A DNA stretch of 64,000 nt, taken from Phytophthora hibernalis (Eukaryota > Oomycota > Peronosporomycetes > Peronosporales > Peronosporaceae). A program made the translations under genes and the position numbers. The stretch lies in contig JAAKBF010000070.1 of NCBI GenBank assembly GCA_012656075.1, positions 62,001 to 126,000 on the forward strand. The letters run 5' to 3'. Below are positions 1 to 11,092 of the stretch, one piece after another (within the stretch, counting starts at the first letter, position 1; each line of letters opens with the position of its first letter). The notes under the pieces were generated by a model. The model searched no databases. It saw only the letters and a list, made by a program, of their open reading frames with translations, and was not told the DNA's origin.

Positions 1-4
1 AGCA

Positions 5-1023
5 GTGACCTGTCGGTCTCAAGAAATCACGTTCGACTTAGCGTACTCAACCGTCCACAAGTACCGGCCTCACGGTATATACGCAATTGTACGAGCTTTA
101 CAACAGCTCATCACTATTCCAACCACAGTGCCATACGATTTCAAGGTGCGCCACCCGTATTTCGACCAAGCCCTTTGTGCAATCGACGGCACACATTTTC
201 GTATCGAGGTGCCAAGTGAGGATGTCAAGCGCTACCGGAACCGTAAGGGATTTATCTCAACAAATGTGCTCATTGGGTGTGACTGGAATATGCGAGTGTG
301 CTGTGTTTACCCGGAAGCAGAGGGTAGTGCCCACGACTCTATGGTTTTGCAATGGAGTCATTTTCTGGACACCCTCCCAGAAAATTTCTATGTGCTCGCT
401 GACGCCGGGTACGCTTTGAGCGCCCAAGTGTTGACATCTTACCGCGGTGTGCGCTACCACCTGAAAGAATGGTACCGATCATCTGGACGCCCACGAAACG
501 GAAAGGAATTATTCAATCTGCGGCACGCCAAGGCAAGAAATGTAGTTGAACGAGTAATTGGGGTGTTGAAGCGACGTTTCAAAGTATTGCGGACGTGCAT
601 GGACTACGAGCTGGTGAATATGAAGGCCGTGATAGTTGCGTGCGTACTCGTGCACAACTTTATTCAAAATTTTGATGTGAACGACCTTGGCGAAGACTTC
701 GAAGATGATGAAGAGAATGCAGCCGAGGATCAGGACGAAGACGAGCCGATTGCTTTTGATTTTCAAAACGGGACTACTTGGCGGGGATGGATAACAACCA
801 CGAGATGTGGAGAGAGTATGAGGAGTGCACATTAAATAAAACATCATACGCCTCGGATACAAGTTCGGTAAGTGGTGCACTCAGTGTTGACGAACAGCTC
901 CGTATGGAGATCGATTCAAATCTATCTAGCAGCAGTGAAGATACTATTGACTCTTTTGAGGATGTCAGCATGGGCTCTGCCAGTGAATTATCGGAGTGCA
1001 TTAGTGAAATGAGCGATGATTAG
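5..1023 (+). pseudogene. PIF/Harbinger transposase (DDE_Tnp_4), 5' cut by window edge, 3' frameshift
   Basis: This is the cut-and-paste transposase of a PIF/Harbinger DNA transposon. The visible reading frame has the DDE_Tnp_4 layout: first aspartate in CAIDGTHF (residue 61), second in LADAGY (133) and glutamate in NVVERVIGVLKRRF (182), followed by a hydrophobic VLVHNFI end and an acidic tail. The true start and the helix-turn-helix part lie left of base 1. Near 775 the frame ends early, while a second frame (778-1023) continues with DNNHEMWREYEE and a Ser/Asp-rich tail, as expected for the end of this family, so about one base seems lost or gained. The convergent Myb-like gene just downstream is the usual Harbinger partner and supports the call. 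Confidence 0.85.
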
Positions 1024-1198
1024 AGTATTGAAGTGCCACAAACTTCATTCATTTAGCGTAAAATGCATACTCAAAACCCTTCACTCGTATTAACGTTGTA
1101 CTAGAGTGACAACACTACATGTAGTTATTGTCACTGTAGTGATTAATAGGAGGCACAGGTGCATGAAACTCACTCTTTTGATGCTGCGCACGATGCTT

Positions 1199-2298
1199 TT
1201 AAGCTAAACCCAGGCTTGGAACTCGTTTTCGTCGTCGCTTTCTCCCTCGCCGTCAACGCTGTCCTCAGCCACCGCATTCCAGTCGAGCTGCGTTTCGTTT
1301 TCATGTCGTCCACCTTCATCTTGACGTACACCTTCACCGTCCGCAGCAGTGACTCCAGCTTATCATCCAGCGATCCTCCGACCTTGGCCTTCTTCTACCC
1401 GCGGTTATTTTTCAGAGCCCCGCCGCGAAGTCTTTTCACTTTCTCGATGAGCTGCTGGTGACTCGCTGTATTTTTGCTGCACTTGCGTTGTCCACCGCAG
1501 CCGTGGTAGGCCTGGCGGTGTCGGCATCGCTTCCACTGTCGGTGTTGCCGTGGTTATCTTGAAGGCTATGCGGGGTGGCACCTTCAGCCTCACGCTCTGC
1601 AATTTCGTGTATAAGTTGCGGGACGGTCCGTGCTTCGTCTCCAGTTGCACGTGTATCCCCTGTGAACCATACAACCGTTAACAACCTGTACATATTGGTC
1701 TAGATTATATACACATACCTGCTATCAAACAGCAGACTGTTGCATGCACAAAACCAGCTTTGCGAATTTCCTTAATTTTCGCTTTATCCTTGGGCTTGGA
1801 CTCGATAAGACGCTCCCACACATCATCGTCAAGGGTTGAGATGTCGGAATTGTTGCCCGCACCGCTCAATCCAGTGATGTGCTTGTAGAGATCATAGTCG
1901 TGCATTAGACGCGCGAGTTTGAGCTTGTATTGCTCTAAACAGCATCAAAACCACACCAATTATTGACAGCCACAACGAGGCATGGCCAGAGATGTGGGTT
2001 ATACCTTTGTCGAGGCTTCTTTTGTGCCTGACGTTGACGGTTTCGACTTGAGCCCTTTGTCAGTCGCAAGCTCCCGCTTGTTACGAGCTTCAAAGTACCT
2101 CTCCAAGAGGTCGAACTCTTGAACCTCCGTCCATGTTGCTCTTTGCGGCCCGTTGCTCTTGCCCTTGCTGCTTTTAGCAGCCGTGTTGTCACCCGTGGAC
2201 TTACTCGACTTGGTGCTCTTCGCAGACATGGTATCACTCGCAGAGGAGGTGCTCTTGCCGCTCTTCCCAGCCATGCTCTTCCCCTGGAAAATGCGCAA
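1199..2298 (-). CDS. Harbinger-associated Myb/SANT-like protein, spliced
   Basis: This is the second protein of PIF/Harbinger elements, a Myb/SANT-like DNA-binding partner that helps bring the transposase to DNA. Exon 1 (2298-2005) holds a Ser/Lys-rich leader and the start of the domain (ATWTEVQEFDLLERYFEA). A GT-AG intron leads to exon 2 (1932-1719), with the second half of the domain (LMHDYDLYKHITGLSG ... DDDVWERLIESKP). A second intron leads to exon 3 from 1659, which opens in frame with GDTRATGDEART. The end is a basic coiled stretch (SLDDKLESLLRTVKVYVKMK) reached only after one further frame change near 1436, with its stop at 1199. A later ATG at about 2274 is an alternative start. It converges on the transposase at 5-1023. 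Confidence 0.7.
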
Positions 2299-2429
2299 TT
2301 GAAGTCGAGCACAAATGAATCACTTGCGGAAGGGGAAACGCAGCGGTACAGTGACACTGAAGTATATGGATACCTCGCTTTAGTGTGATAACCAAAACGC
2401 GATTTTGCAAAATTCACCCTCCCCCTGAA

Positions 2430-3373
2430 TTAATTTTTGCTGCAATACAGTTGGCAAAACCAACTGAAGCACTCATTCGTTTTCGAAGGACCAAATGCCA
2501 CAGCTAACGGAACGACTTTTCCATCTCCATCTAACCCAATCATCGCCAAACATACACCGTTGTAGTTTTCGTTTTTCATGTGTGTTCCGTCAGTTTGAAG
2601 GACAGGAGCCATCATCGCTTGTTGCTCCACCAGTGGTCCAATCGAAAGAAACAACCTAAAAATCGACCATTTTCATCTACCTGACAACAAACCCGAGAAC
2701 TCGGATTCTGCATTTGAAAGGCTTCCAAATAACCAGACAACAAACTGTAGCCATCAGGAGCTTGGGTCTGCTTCAGACGTAACTGTATGGCTCTGTACAA
2801 TGTTGCTTTACGTCCATCCATGCTTACGTTCTCAATTTTTTCTAAAGCATTGACAACGCGAGCAAATGCTGAGCTGTGACCTTCAACGAATGCACTCTGA
2901 AAACCTCTGACGTCCAGCAACAGTTGCGCTGAGGGCTTCGCAATTGCCATGCAAAATTCACTGTGTGTCAAACTGATTCGACTAACATACCAAGCCTTAG
3001 AAGGGACGTAGCTGTACTTTGACTTCCGACGGGTCTTTGACTTGGATTCGCGCTTTTCAGTAATCCAAACGTGCCATGAACATTCCGTCTCTAGTGAATT
3101 ACATCCCCACTTAACCATGTTCCCACTTGAATATGTTTGAATGACCGATTTGCGGTTGTTGAAAGCTGAGGTGTAGGAGGCAGGGCAGCGTTCAGAGAGC
3201 GGGAGGTCAGTATTGTGATGAGGACTGTGGCTAGCGACCACAGGGGTCAGGGCAAACTGAGTGTTGTCGCCCCGACCGAGGGACAAAGGGGACTTGCGAG
3301 TGCGTACGCGTAGCATGCCCTGGAGTTCACCACTGCGTATGAAATACGGGTTTACTTGCGTGATACAGCCCAA
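2430..3373 (-). pseudogene. MULE transposase, N-terminal half, frameshifted and truncated
   Basis: This is a fragment of a Mutator-like (MULE) transposase. The upstream part has a C/H-containing zinc-binding-like region (CNSLETECSWHVWITEK ... SLTHSEFC) followed by a helical region. Near 2640 the frame shifts by one base into the start of the catalytic domain: APVLQTDGTHMKNENYNGV, then GLDGDGKVVPLAVAF and ECFSWFCQLY, which is the diagnostic first catalytic-aspartate block of MULEs. It stops about 75 residues into that domain, so the other acidic residues and any SWIM finger are missing. It abuts the Harbinger element on its 3' side. It cannot encode an active transposase as it stands. Confidence 0.8.
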
Positions 3374-5480
3374 AGACCCGTCCCGGGGTGACGGTCGCCG
3401 ATAATGTTTCCTCCTCGTCGTTCCTATCTGTAAGAGTGCCAGTAGCGGTCTGGTGGCTAAGTGTATTCCTCGCGCTGAGGGACGTCACTACCCAGCCTTG
3501 ACTACCTAGGTGCGAACGCGGCAACTTTCTGAGAGAAGAAGGAAACTACTGCAACCCGGGCACACTGAGGGCACCGGCAGGGTCGGATACCTGGCCAGCA
3601 GCTACAGCCCCATTGTAAATAAAGTAAGCTTGCCAGAATTTCTACCATTTCTCCGTTGATTTAGATACACTATAGCTACTTCGATTGTATGTCAGTAGTT
3701 GATTACACGACTCGCAAAAGTTTGAGGTCGACAGGGCTACATTCAACTTCCAGTTTCGACCCAACAAGGCCGTGCCCACCGCGTTAGCGACCGGGCGAGC
3801 TATGAAATTCGAATGAAATGGTGGTGAGCTTCTTTGACTATACAGGTATCGGCATCATGTTTCTACAGGTTGAGGCTTTCACAGGCTGAAGCGTCGACTC
3901 TTGGAGCCCGCCCTTTGGAAGCTACGGGTACTACATGCCAAATGCTGTAAAAATAGAAGAAAGAGTTTTAAAATTGTGGTGGTCCAGCGTATGGAGACGA
4001 ACATGAGGAGCGGTGAATTGTATTTAGGTTTCATCGTGGAAAAATACTCATGTTGATACATATCCACGGAGGGGGCTGCTAGTTGAGTACATGTACCTTC
4101 CTAGTTTGCGTGGAAAATGTCTAATTCTGCCGGACAACAGAACCACCCTCCCGGCTTGAAGTAGACGTCGCGATGTGGATGTAGTCCACAGAGTCCCAGT
4201 CATGTTGTCTTGAACATATTCGGATCCTGGCTGTACGTACTGGATATAGCCGCTACAAAATAGCAAAGTGAACTTAGTGCGGTCGATGGCGTTTGCGGAG
4301 GACAAAGCCTCGCAGAAATAGTGCTTACAGCCTTGTCGAATCTGATGCCTTCACTCGCGCTAGAAAACTCCTGGATGTGTAGCTTCCTAGCTACTTCGAA
4401 GTAAATATTGAAAAATGAGAGAAAAGTGAAGTTGTGGTGGTCAAGCGCAGGTTAGACGAATGGTGAAGTATACTTTGGTTTCATAGTGAAAGATACGCAG
4501 GTTGACAGAAGAAGTATAATATTAGTTGAGTAGCTTCCTACTTCACTTAGAAGGCGCCTACCGGTACTTGTGGCGGTCCACCTAACTCCGAGGTTGCCGC
4601 CGTTGGTGATGGATGCTCTCCACAGAGTCCCAGTTGAAGACGTTTTGGCCAGATGCTAGACGGTGGACTGGCGTATTTTAAAAGGAGCAGGTCAAGTCTA
4701 ACCGTGTGATTCCTCGAAGACGATCTAGCCGGCTTGGCGGTCGGCGTAGCGATGCAGTCACTGCTGGTGGAGTGCCGGACCCTAATGTTAAAATTGAACG
4801 CAATTTTCAAAGATGTTACGTGAATGTTGAGCTAGCACGCCACAGGCAGATATTTTTACTAGTTCTCGATATATATTAGTGATTGGGGTACGTTTGGCTC
4901 CTGTCTGTGTCGGGATCTCTAACGTTAGCAAGTTGAAGTTGCGTAATGAGAGGAATCTGACCAAAAGCAGAAATTGACATGTAACTTTGTCAGTTCTTGA
5001 GGGTTTATTAGATTTGAAGATGAGCTGTTGAGGTGTTGCTGTTGTTGATTTTCTGAGGGTTGGCAAGTATGCTTTTGAGCGGAAAATCGGATCACTGATA
5101 TCCTCTGAAATAAATTTCAGAGAACAAGCGAAATAGTAGGCGAAGACCTCTGGTACGAGCTCCACCAGGGTCGCCCGGCGCCTAGGTGGTCATTGCGGGA
5201 TTTACTCAAAACGCTTGCCACCTCGAGTAACCTTATTGTACTTTTGCCGTATTTATTGCCAAAATTGTGACAATATAGTATGTTAGAGGCACAAATAGGG
5301 TGTGTGCCTTCGTACTTAAATGGAAGCAGCACGGGGGAACCCAGCGTTGGGACCAAGTTTGACTACCTTTTGAGATAGCATCAAAACACAGGAATCAAAA
5401 AAGATATTCCGGAGATTTTGGTTTCGCCTCCCCCTGCCTTTCCTCTTAACCCTAACCCGTCCACGCTACATAGAAACATA
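3374..5480. other. Gene-free stretch
   Basis: I find no reading frame here with a recognisable domain. Short minus-strand frames at 4788-5165 and 5117-5356 match nothing I know and have no visible start context. The middle holds a degenerate two-copy repeat, listed separately. Confidence 0.5.
3820..4740. repeat. Degenerate direct repeat, two units of about 450 bp
   Basis: Two stretches, starting near 3820 and 4330, share blocks in the same order: TTGTGGTGGTC(C/A)AGCG (3975 and 4431), GGTTTCAT(C/A)GTG (4026 and 4479), GTTGA with a following purine tract, TAGTTGAGTA (4080 and 4522) and CCACAGAGTCCCAGT (4187 and 4619). Spacing is conserved at about 430-455 bp although the sequence has diverged. 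It may be an old tandem duplication of a non-coding element or two remnants of one LTR-like repeat. Confidence 0.6.
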
Positions 5481-5612
5481 ATTTGAATTTACACTACCTG
5501 ATACAGAAATCTACAACTTATAGATACCACCTTCCGGTATCAGTAGAACATCTCCCCTCCCTCCCACTTCCATATTTTCTTTCTTCACTTTTGAGATGGG
5601 GAAAGCAAGTGT

Positions 5613-6750
5613 GTGCAGACGCCAGTCGAAGGACAGGTCAAAGTTTTAACGATTTGGCAGAATAAGAAACATTGGACCCTGAACCATTCTGCAGAAGAGG
5701 TCGGTGTGGCGAGAGGAACGCTTCGGGGCTGGTAGAATAAGCTTTTAGACGACAATCTTAGCTTTATCAGGTCTCCAAGTGATAGTAGCGGTCGTTTCCG
5801 AGCAAAAGGAGGAGGCCGCAAGCACAAACTGAAACCTTACGAGTTGCGAATTTTGGAGTATTACGATACATGTACGCTGGGCGGCGAACATGTGACGGAG
5901 GCATCATTGTTGCTGTACTGCCAGGAAATTGACGAGTTCAAGCAACAAATGGAAAAAATCCATAAACCTGGGTGAAACGATTTTTGGAGCGTTACGGACC
6001 GAGTGCACAGTTATCCGTACCGGGTGATGAACAGCAGACAGTTGATAATTCCAATTCGATTCCTACTACTCTTCAGGATAACGATGTTTCTGCAAGTCAA
6101 CATATTGTGACTTTACAAGAGGTGGAAAGACAAAGAAGCGATGACATCAACGACAACGGTCTGGGCTGTGGGCAGAATAATATTGACGAGCTAGCCCCTG
6201 GAATTTGTGACGAGAGTCCAATCGATGACATGCCAACTGTAGCAATTGCCGCTCCCTCGAAGCAGCTTACACCCAAAACAACCCCGCAGGAAACTGTTGG
6301 AAATTCGACGTTTGAATTGGCTACAGCCGTACAACAATCGATTACATCAGGTGAAGATATTGAACCCACATGTGATTTGTTTTCAACGACTTCGGTGAAT
6401 TCTTCAAGTCTCCAGACTTATTCGCACAAGAATTCGATTGCGAACGACAACGCGATTGCGCGTGGTCGAGCAAATGATGCCACGAAAAAAACCACGACTT
6501 TCTCTTCAATTGCTTGTCGACGCGGTCAGAGCTGGTGCACCGTACGTGGAGTATGCTGCAAGGTTACGCAAATTGACTGTATGCGAAGTCAAGCAGTCAA
6601 ATATTTCCGTTGCCGACAAAGATGATAAGTCCATAACGCCTTTGGATGGACTTCTGAGTGTTCTCCCTCCTCCGTGCTTAAGACGTGCGGCAAGCGAGTG
6701 CTCCACGGACTTCAATCGCTTTTCAGTTGAACAGTCGGGGGTTGACTGAC
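5613..6750 (+). pseudogene. Decayed helix-turn-helix protein gene of unknown role
   Basis: Between 5617 and 5975 one frame reads VKVLTIWQNKKHWTLNHSAE, EVGVARGTLRGW, a stop, then a basic linker (RAKGGGRKHKLKPYELRILE). This looks like a Psq/HTH-type DNA-binding start as found in transposases. A frame change near 5970 gives WVKRFLERYGPSAQL and a long polar Ser/Thr/Asn-rich tail (to 6625 in that frame). The last 200 bases overlap, tail to tail, the opposite-strand Crypton recombinase. With one stop and at least one frame change it looks non-functional. It could be an accessory reading frame of the Crypton or an unrelated transposon remnant; I cannot tell which. Confidence 0.45.
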
Positions 6751-8025
6751 CGGTCGATGCCGTACTGTTACGTTTCCGGCGATTAAACGTAGTTGGACAT
6801 CCCGAATGAGTTTCGCGAACTGGGGCTAGGCAGTCATCTAACTGTTTGTCTTCATCAGTACCTGCTTGGTCGAGGAGGTAACGCACAAGTGTCTCTGCTG
6901 ACTCATTTTGCGTCCACCATTTCATGACCATCGCCGCTCTGGTGCCGCAACATGAATCGGTATTGTGCTCCAGCTCTCCGAAAAGTGTGAGATGTGAACC
7001 ATATGTTGCGCCATTCTTGTCGAACGTAGCCACGAGTTGACGACCCATTGCGATTGAGGTCTCGCACTGCACAGTTGAGCAAAGTAATAAATACCTGCTC
7101 AGTCATCTTCTTACCCCACTCCACACGTGCGTTTTCGCATCCTGTGGCAGCAGCGTCCGTCTTGAGAACATTTTTGGAGACTTTGGATTGTGCGGGAAAA
7201 AGGTAGTCGCTGTCATTCCAGCCGTGATCCGTCTTCGTTTCCACGTATGCTAACCAGTTTGTCACGTGATAGAATGCGTCCATTGGGTCTCGCTTTCATG
7301 TAGCCGATGTAGATTGTAACAGCGACCTTCCGCAACCTCTGTCTTTCTCCCTTCGAGCTTGTACATACCATATTCGATGGACTCACTTGGGTTCAAAGAA
7401 CTGGACCGGGTCAATCCCAACGTCAGATTCTTCCATTGAAGGCTGACCACCTCGTTGATTCTGCACATGCTGTAGAAAGCAAATGCGGATACGGCACAAA
7501 ACCATAGACGACTTGCTTCAGTAAATCCAGATGTGCTTTCCAAGTGGCAGTGTAGTATCCGTAGCATATCCAACGAAATTGGAATATCTTGGCGCTGCGT
7601 AAACTCCGTGCTCTTTCTCTTCTTCAGACTCCGCATGAACTGCCGAACAAACGCATCCTTAGCTGGATTACCCAGACCATACTTGTTGCCTTGGTCGTCT
7701 GTGACTACCATCCACTTGCTTGTTCCGGCTGCATCTCGGCGCTCGTAACTTCCATAGTAGTTTGCGACAGCAGCTCGTATCTTCTCGGCTGTTTGATTGG
7801 ATACCGCTGTGGATACAGACACACTCTCCATGAAAGCAACGAGAAGCGAAGGTAGCTCGTGATGTCTCGTGGTAGCTGGATCGGGGTACTCGTTAGAGAT
7901 ACAAAACTCACAGAACTCCTGAAATACGACGGATAAATGTCTCGTGTCTCCTTCTTGATCACGTGTGTCGCTGTGGCAATGCCCCCTTGTAAAAACTCTT
8001 GGAAGGAGGGTGGTTGTGACGCCAT
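6506..8025 (-). pseudogene. Crypton-type tyrosine recombinase with several one-base frame breaks
   Basis: This is a tyrosine recombinase of the Crypton transposon class, which moves by site-specific recombination rather than DDE chemistry. From an ATG at 8025 the protein starts MASQPPSFQEFLQGG, changes frame near 7945 and runs through a core-binding region to SMCRINEVVSLQWKNL, which carries the first catalytic arginine. A second break near 7270 leads to DAFYHVTNWLAYVE, then SHTFRRAGAQYRF, the His-x-x-Arg box. A third break near 6950 leads to ESAETLVRYLLDQ, whose tyrosine sits where the nucleophile is expected. All catalytic blocks are therefore present in order. The tail after the tyrosine is basic and low in complexity. 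As written the frame is broken at three places, each by about one base. Confidence 0.75.
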
Positions 8026-8277
8026 TGCGATGAATGGAAGACTTTGAGCACGTGCTCTCTGTCCAGTCGAATGAATTGTGAACTGCTGATCGAGTGTTTC
8101 CTGTCCAGATGATTTTTCTTGTGAGCTGCAAAACCATTCATTTTTATCTAGTACCTTTTGTCTTGTTTAGTACTTATTGTCTTGTTTAGTTCTTAAAGTC
8201 TTGCTGTAGCACATTTAGTCTTGTTATCTGGTATTGAATGCACGACGTAGGTAACGACGATAAGTCCAGCTATCACT

Positions 8278-9248
8278 TTACTCGTCCTCACTGTCGGAAT
8301 CGAGACCAAACACCTCCCTGAAGCGGCCCTCTCCAGCCAACTCCTCGTCTTGTCGCTTCTTCTCGGCCTCATACGCGTTGTCCTTGTTGACGAATCTGGC
8401 TTGGTAGACTGACTGAAACTCCAGTAAAGTATTGCAATCTTTGCCTTCTCCAAAGTTGTCGATCCGCGCTTGAACTGCAGCTGTGAGCACAGAGTTTTGC
8501 GCGCGCACTTCTTCGCACTGCTTCAGACACATCTCGATTTTCCCCTTGAAGGTAGTCTGCAGATAACTCCGGTACTTCAGGAGACGCACCCTTTCCCTAC
8601 TGGTAGTGTTTTTCGACGCCTCTTGAATTTCGGCTTGATACCAACCAAATTCCTTGCACGTATGCTGAAGCACGCGGTCAAAAATTTCGACCCTAAACTC
8701 ATCCGGCATCCAGTGGCGCTTGTCAGGATGTAAAAGCAGAAAGAACCTTTTAAACCATCCCGAGGAGAGCAAGTCTTTGTGATCCACCTAAAAAGGTTTT
8801 AGTGCTGCATTGTACCATTAAATGATTGACGTACGCGCGAAAAGGTGAATTCGAATAATTCCGCATTGAGGCTTAACTCTTCGAGGTGGTGGCCACGTAG
8901 TCCTTTTGGTTCGGGTTTGCGTGGAAGAGGCTCTAGTCCAAGCCCGTTCAGCTGCTCCCTGAGTTTGTTATCGCACGTATACTAATTCAGTACATCACCA
9001 CATATTAATTTTAAGATAACCTTACCTTCGAGTTGCTTGAATTTCTTAGCAGCACTCTGTATGCGTTAAGCGCCAACGCGCTTAGAGCGGTGCTTCGCCC
9101 ATGATCTCTTACGGAAATCGCTCCGAGAGTCTCGCACTTTAATGCCTTTGCATCATTTCTTGTGCTTCGAGAAGTTCGTGCGCGACACTGCCTTCTCGCA
9201 CTTCTCGCAGTCGACCGTCGCGGCGCTGCCGTACGCTGCCTTGGCCAT
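8278..9248 (-). CDS. Unrecognised spliced gene beside the Crypton, 5' part decayed
   Basis: I do not recognise this gene. The last exon (about 8786-8278) encodes about 169 residues: WFKRFFLLLHPDKRHWMPDE, a charged helical middle and an acidic end (GLDSDSEDE). A 47-base GT-AG intron (donor GTACGT, acceptor TTTTAG) joins it in frame to an upstream exon (about 8988-8833) reading CDNKLREQLNGLGLEPLPRK and ELSLNAELFEFTFSR. Further upstream, an ATG at 9248 opens AAYGSAATVDCEKCEKAVSR followed by FSKHKK, a small Cys2/His-like motif, but then hits a stop, so the first exon is broken. Same strand and closeness suggest it may travel with the Crypton, though it could be an independent oomycete gene. Confidence 0.5.
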
Positions 9249-9279
9249 CTTGGAGAGTGATGACAGGCGGCCAAATGTC

Positions 9280-10025
9280 GCGATTGTATTGGTTATTAAT
9301 ATTTAGGTGAGATGCGTGCAGCTGATTGGATAAAATGTTTTTGCATGGGATTGTTTTGGGGTTGCGCTGGTGAATTTCTGTATGTTCACGCCAGAAATTG
9401 ACAGTAAACTCTGCTGATAGTAATTTGATTTGTAGCAGTGTTTTGTTTTACTAATTTCTGTTATGCTACTTGTCGTACTATTTTGCTGCTTATCGTTGTA
9501 CATGTAAGAAACTGAAGCAATTTAATATTATGGTAGTAGCATCACCCTAAACATAGTAGTATTACCAATTTTAGGTTTTTATGAATTTATTTTAAAGGTA
9601 ATATACAACGAGTTTAGTAACGAGTAAATAAATATTTCCAGGGGATAACTATAATACCGTAGTAATTTGGATGTTTAATTTTCTCAGGAGACTCTGTTGA
9701 TGTCGACACGCCTGTCGAGTAATCTGCGTTTGAGATTGATTTTTCAGGGTGTCCCGCTGCTCAACACCAACGTGTTTCAGCTCAAACCAAAAGCCAGATT
9801 CGTCTTCGCAGCTGAACGGTATACTGTTCAATTTGTACCATACACCAGAAACTGGTGACCAGATAGATGTCTGCACAATAGAAGGAGTAATTTCTTGACA
9901 AAAAGTTGTATGTAATTAGAGGGGGACAATCGTATTTTACCTGCGCAGCAAAGTTTTGAAGCAGGCGATACCATTCGAGCGAGAGTAACGTTCGCCTCGA
10001 CTGGTACCTAAGCAGAAAATGGTTG
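9280..10025. other. AT-rich intergenic stretch with duplicated SDR 3' flank
   Basis: No gene is seen. 9300-9640 is AT-rich. 9640-10025 is similar, in reverse orientation, to the 3' flank of SDR-C (about 19680-19915), sharing for instance the TTTTGTCAAGAAATTA(C)T and GAAGACGAAT(C/G)T blocks. The duplication that made SDR-A and SDR-C therefore included roughly 250 bp of downstream DNA. Confidence 0.6.
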
Positions 10026-10030
10026 TCCAT

Positions 10031-10855
10031 CTACCAAGGTAGTTCAGGGCCCTGGAAGTCGTAGAATTTGGAGGTGTCCTCGAGCTTGACGCCGGAAAGG
10101 ACCTTGGTCATGCCGGCAATGGAGTCCTCGGGCTCCACGGCGCCGTGTCCGTGGTTCAGGTCGGTCTTGACGAAGCCAGGCTGCAGCACGACGGCGGCGA
10201 TGTTGTCCTTCTTGAGGTCCATGGCCAGATTAGCGTTGATCATGTTGAGGGCCGACTTGGACGCGCGGTAGCTGTACATTTCGCCGTTCGGCAGCTTGTG
10301 GTTGTTGTAGTAGACCTTCTTCAGTGGCGCAAAGGCTCCGTCCAGGTTCACTCCAATGCTCCCAAGGATACTCGTGACGGATGCAACGATAGCGAGACCG
10401 GTGACGTCGGCGGCCAATTTCAGGTTGTCGTGCAGCGCGCGCGTGACGAGAAAGGGACCCACCGAGTTGATCTCGAAGTGGCGCATGAACGATTCCTTGG
10501 TTGCGGTGGCGTACGAAGCTTGCTCCAAGATGCCAGCGTTGTTGATGAGCAAGTCGATGGGGATGCCGCTCAGCTCCTTCGCCATCTGCGCAATGGAAGA
10601 CTCGTCGCTCGTGTCCAGCTGCACGATCTTGAATGGCGAGAGCACCATAAGCTAAAACAAGGCATTGAGTTAGTAAAGTAAGGCTTCTCCAGTGCAAAGG
10701 GTGGAGATTGAAGCAGTATGTACATCGTGAGCCTTCTCGATGTCGCGTGCCGTGCCAATAACCTTCCAGCCAGCGTTGGTGTAGTGCTTGGCGAAAGTAA
10801 GACCGAGGCTGCGGGTGGCGCCCGTGATGAGAACGGTCTTGTTAGGGGCGGACAT
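10031..10855 (-). CDS. Short-chain dehydrogenase/reductase SDR-A (C-factor-like)
   Basis: This is a classical-size SDR, 250 aa, expected to be a soluble NAD(P)H-dependent carbonyl reductase; the substrate is unknown. Exon 1 is 10855-10724 (44 codons) with the cofactor motif VLITGATRSLGL. A 72-base GT-AG intron follows. Exon 2 is 10651-10031 with DLLINNAGI, the catalytic serine region SVTSILGSIG, the YRASKSALN box (Tyr-x-x-x-Lys) and the end FYDFQGPELPW. It is intact: 132 + 621 bases give 251 codons with stop. It is the unbroken partner of SDR-C at 18838, with which it shares intron position, promoter sequence and 3' flank in opposite orientation. Upstream it has an initiator at 10912-10897 and an inverted GGTGCGTAAAC pair. 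Confidence 0.93.
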
Positions 10856-10896
10856 GGTTGGGTGAAATTGGTTGCTTGGAGTGTGCGGCTTGCAGG

Positions 10897-10912
10897 TTGT
10901 TGCAGAATGAGC
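10897..10912 (-). promoter_or_regulatory. Initiator-like element of SDR-A
   Basis: The minus strand reads GCTCATTCTGCAACAA about 42 bases before the SDR-A ATG. It resembles the oomycete initiator consensus (TCATTCY plus a T/A-rich tail), and the same sequence stands 57 bases before SDR-C. Confidence 0.6.
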
Positions 10913-10938
10913 TCTTGTTCAGCAAAGGATGTCAACCA

Positions 10939-10982
10939 GGTGCGTAAACCAACAGTCTGGTCATCTGAGACGTTTACGCACC
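10939..10982. promoter_or_regulatory. Inverted repeat GGTGCGTAAAC...GTTTACGCACC upstream of SDR-A
   Basis: Two perfect 11-bp inverted copies (10939-10949 and 10972-10982) lie about 85-127 bases upstream of the SDR-A start. SDR-C has a diverged equivalent. This is a candidate dimeric regulator site; no factor is known from the sequence. Confidence 0.5.
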
Positions 10983-11064
10983 ATCGTCTCGGGCACGGAT
11001 CTGAAGTAGCAAACCCGCTATAAGAGCTAATGTATGTGCACCACACCACTGGGATGAAGTAACG

Positions 11065-11082
11065 CACTCATTCGTTCACTTT
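11065..11082 (+). promoter_or_regulatory. Initiator-like element of the TPR/MYND gene
   Basis: CACTCATTCGTTCACTTT stands immediately before the ATG at 11093 and matches the oomycete initiator style, implying a very short 5' leader. Confidence 0.5.
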
Positions 11083-11092
11083 AGCAATCCTG

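Noticed and set aside
4788..5356. Two minus-strand frames of 125 and 79 residues
   Set aside because: No recognisable family, no initiator and composition like the surrounding non-coding DNA.
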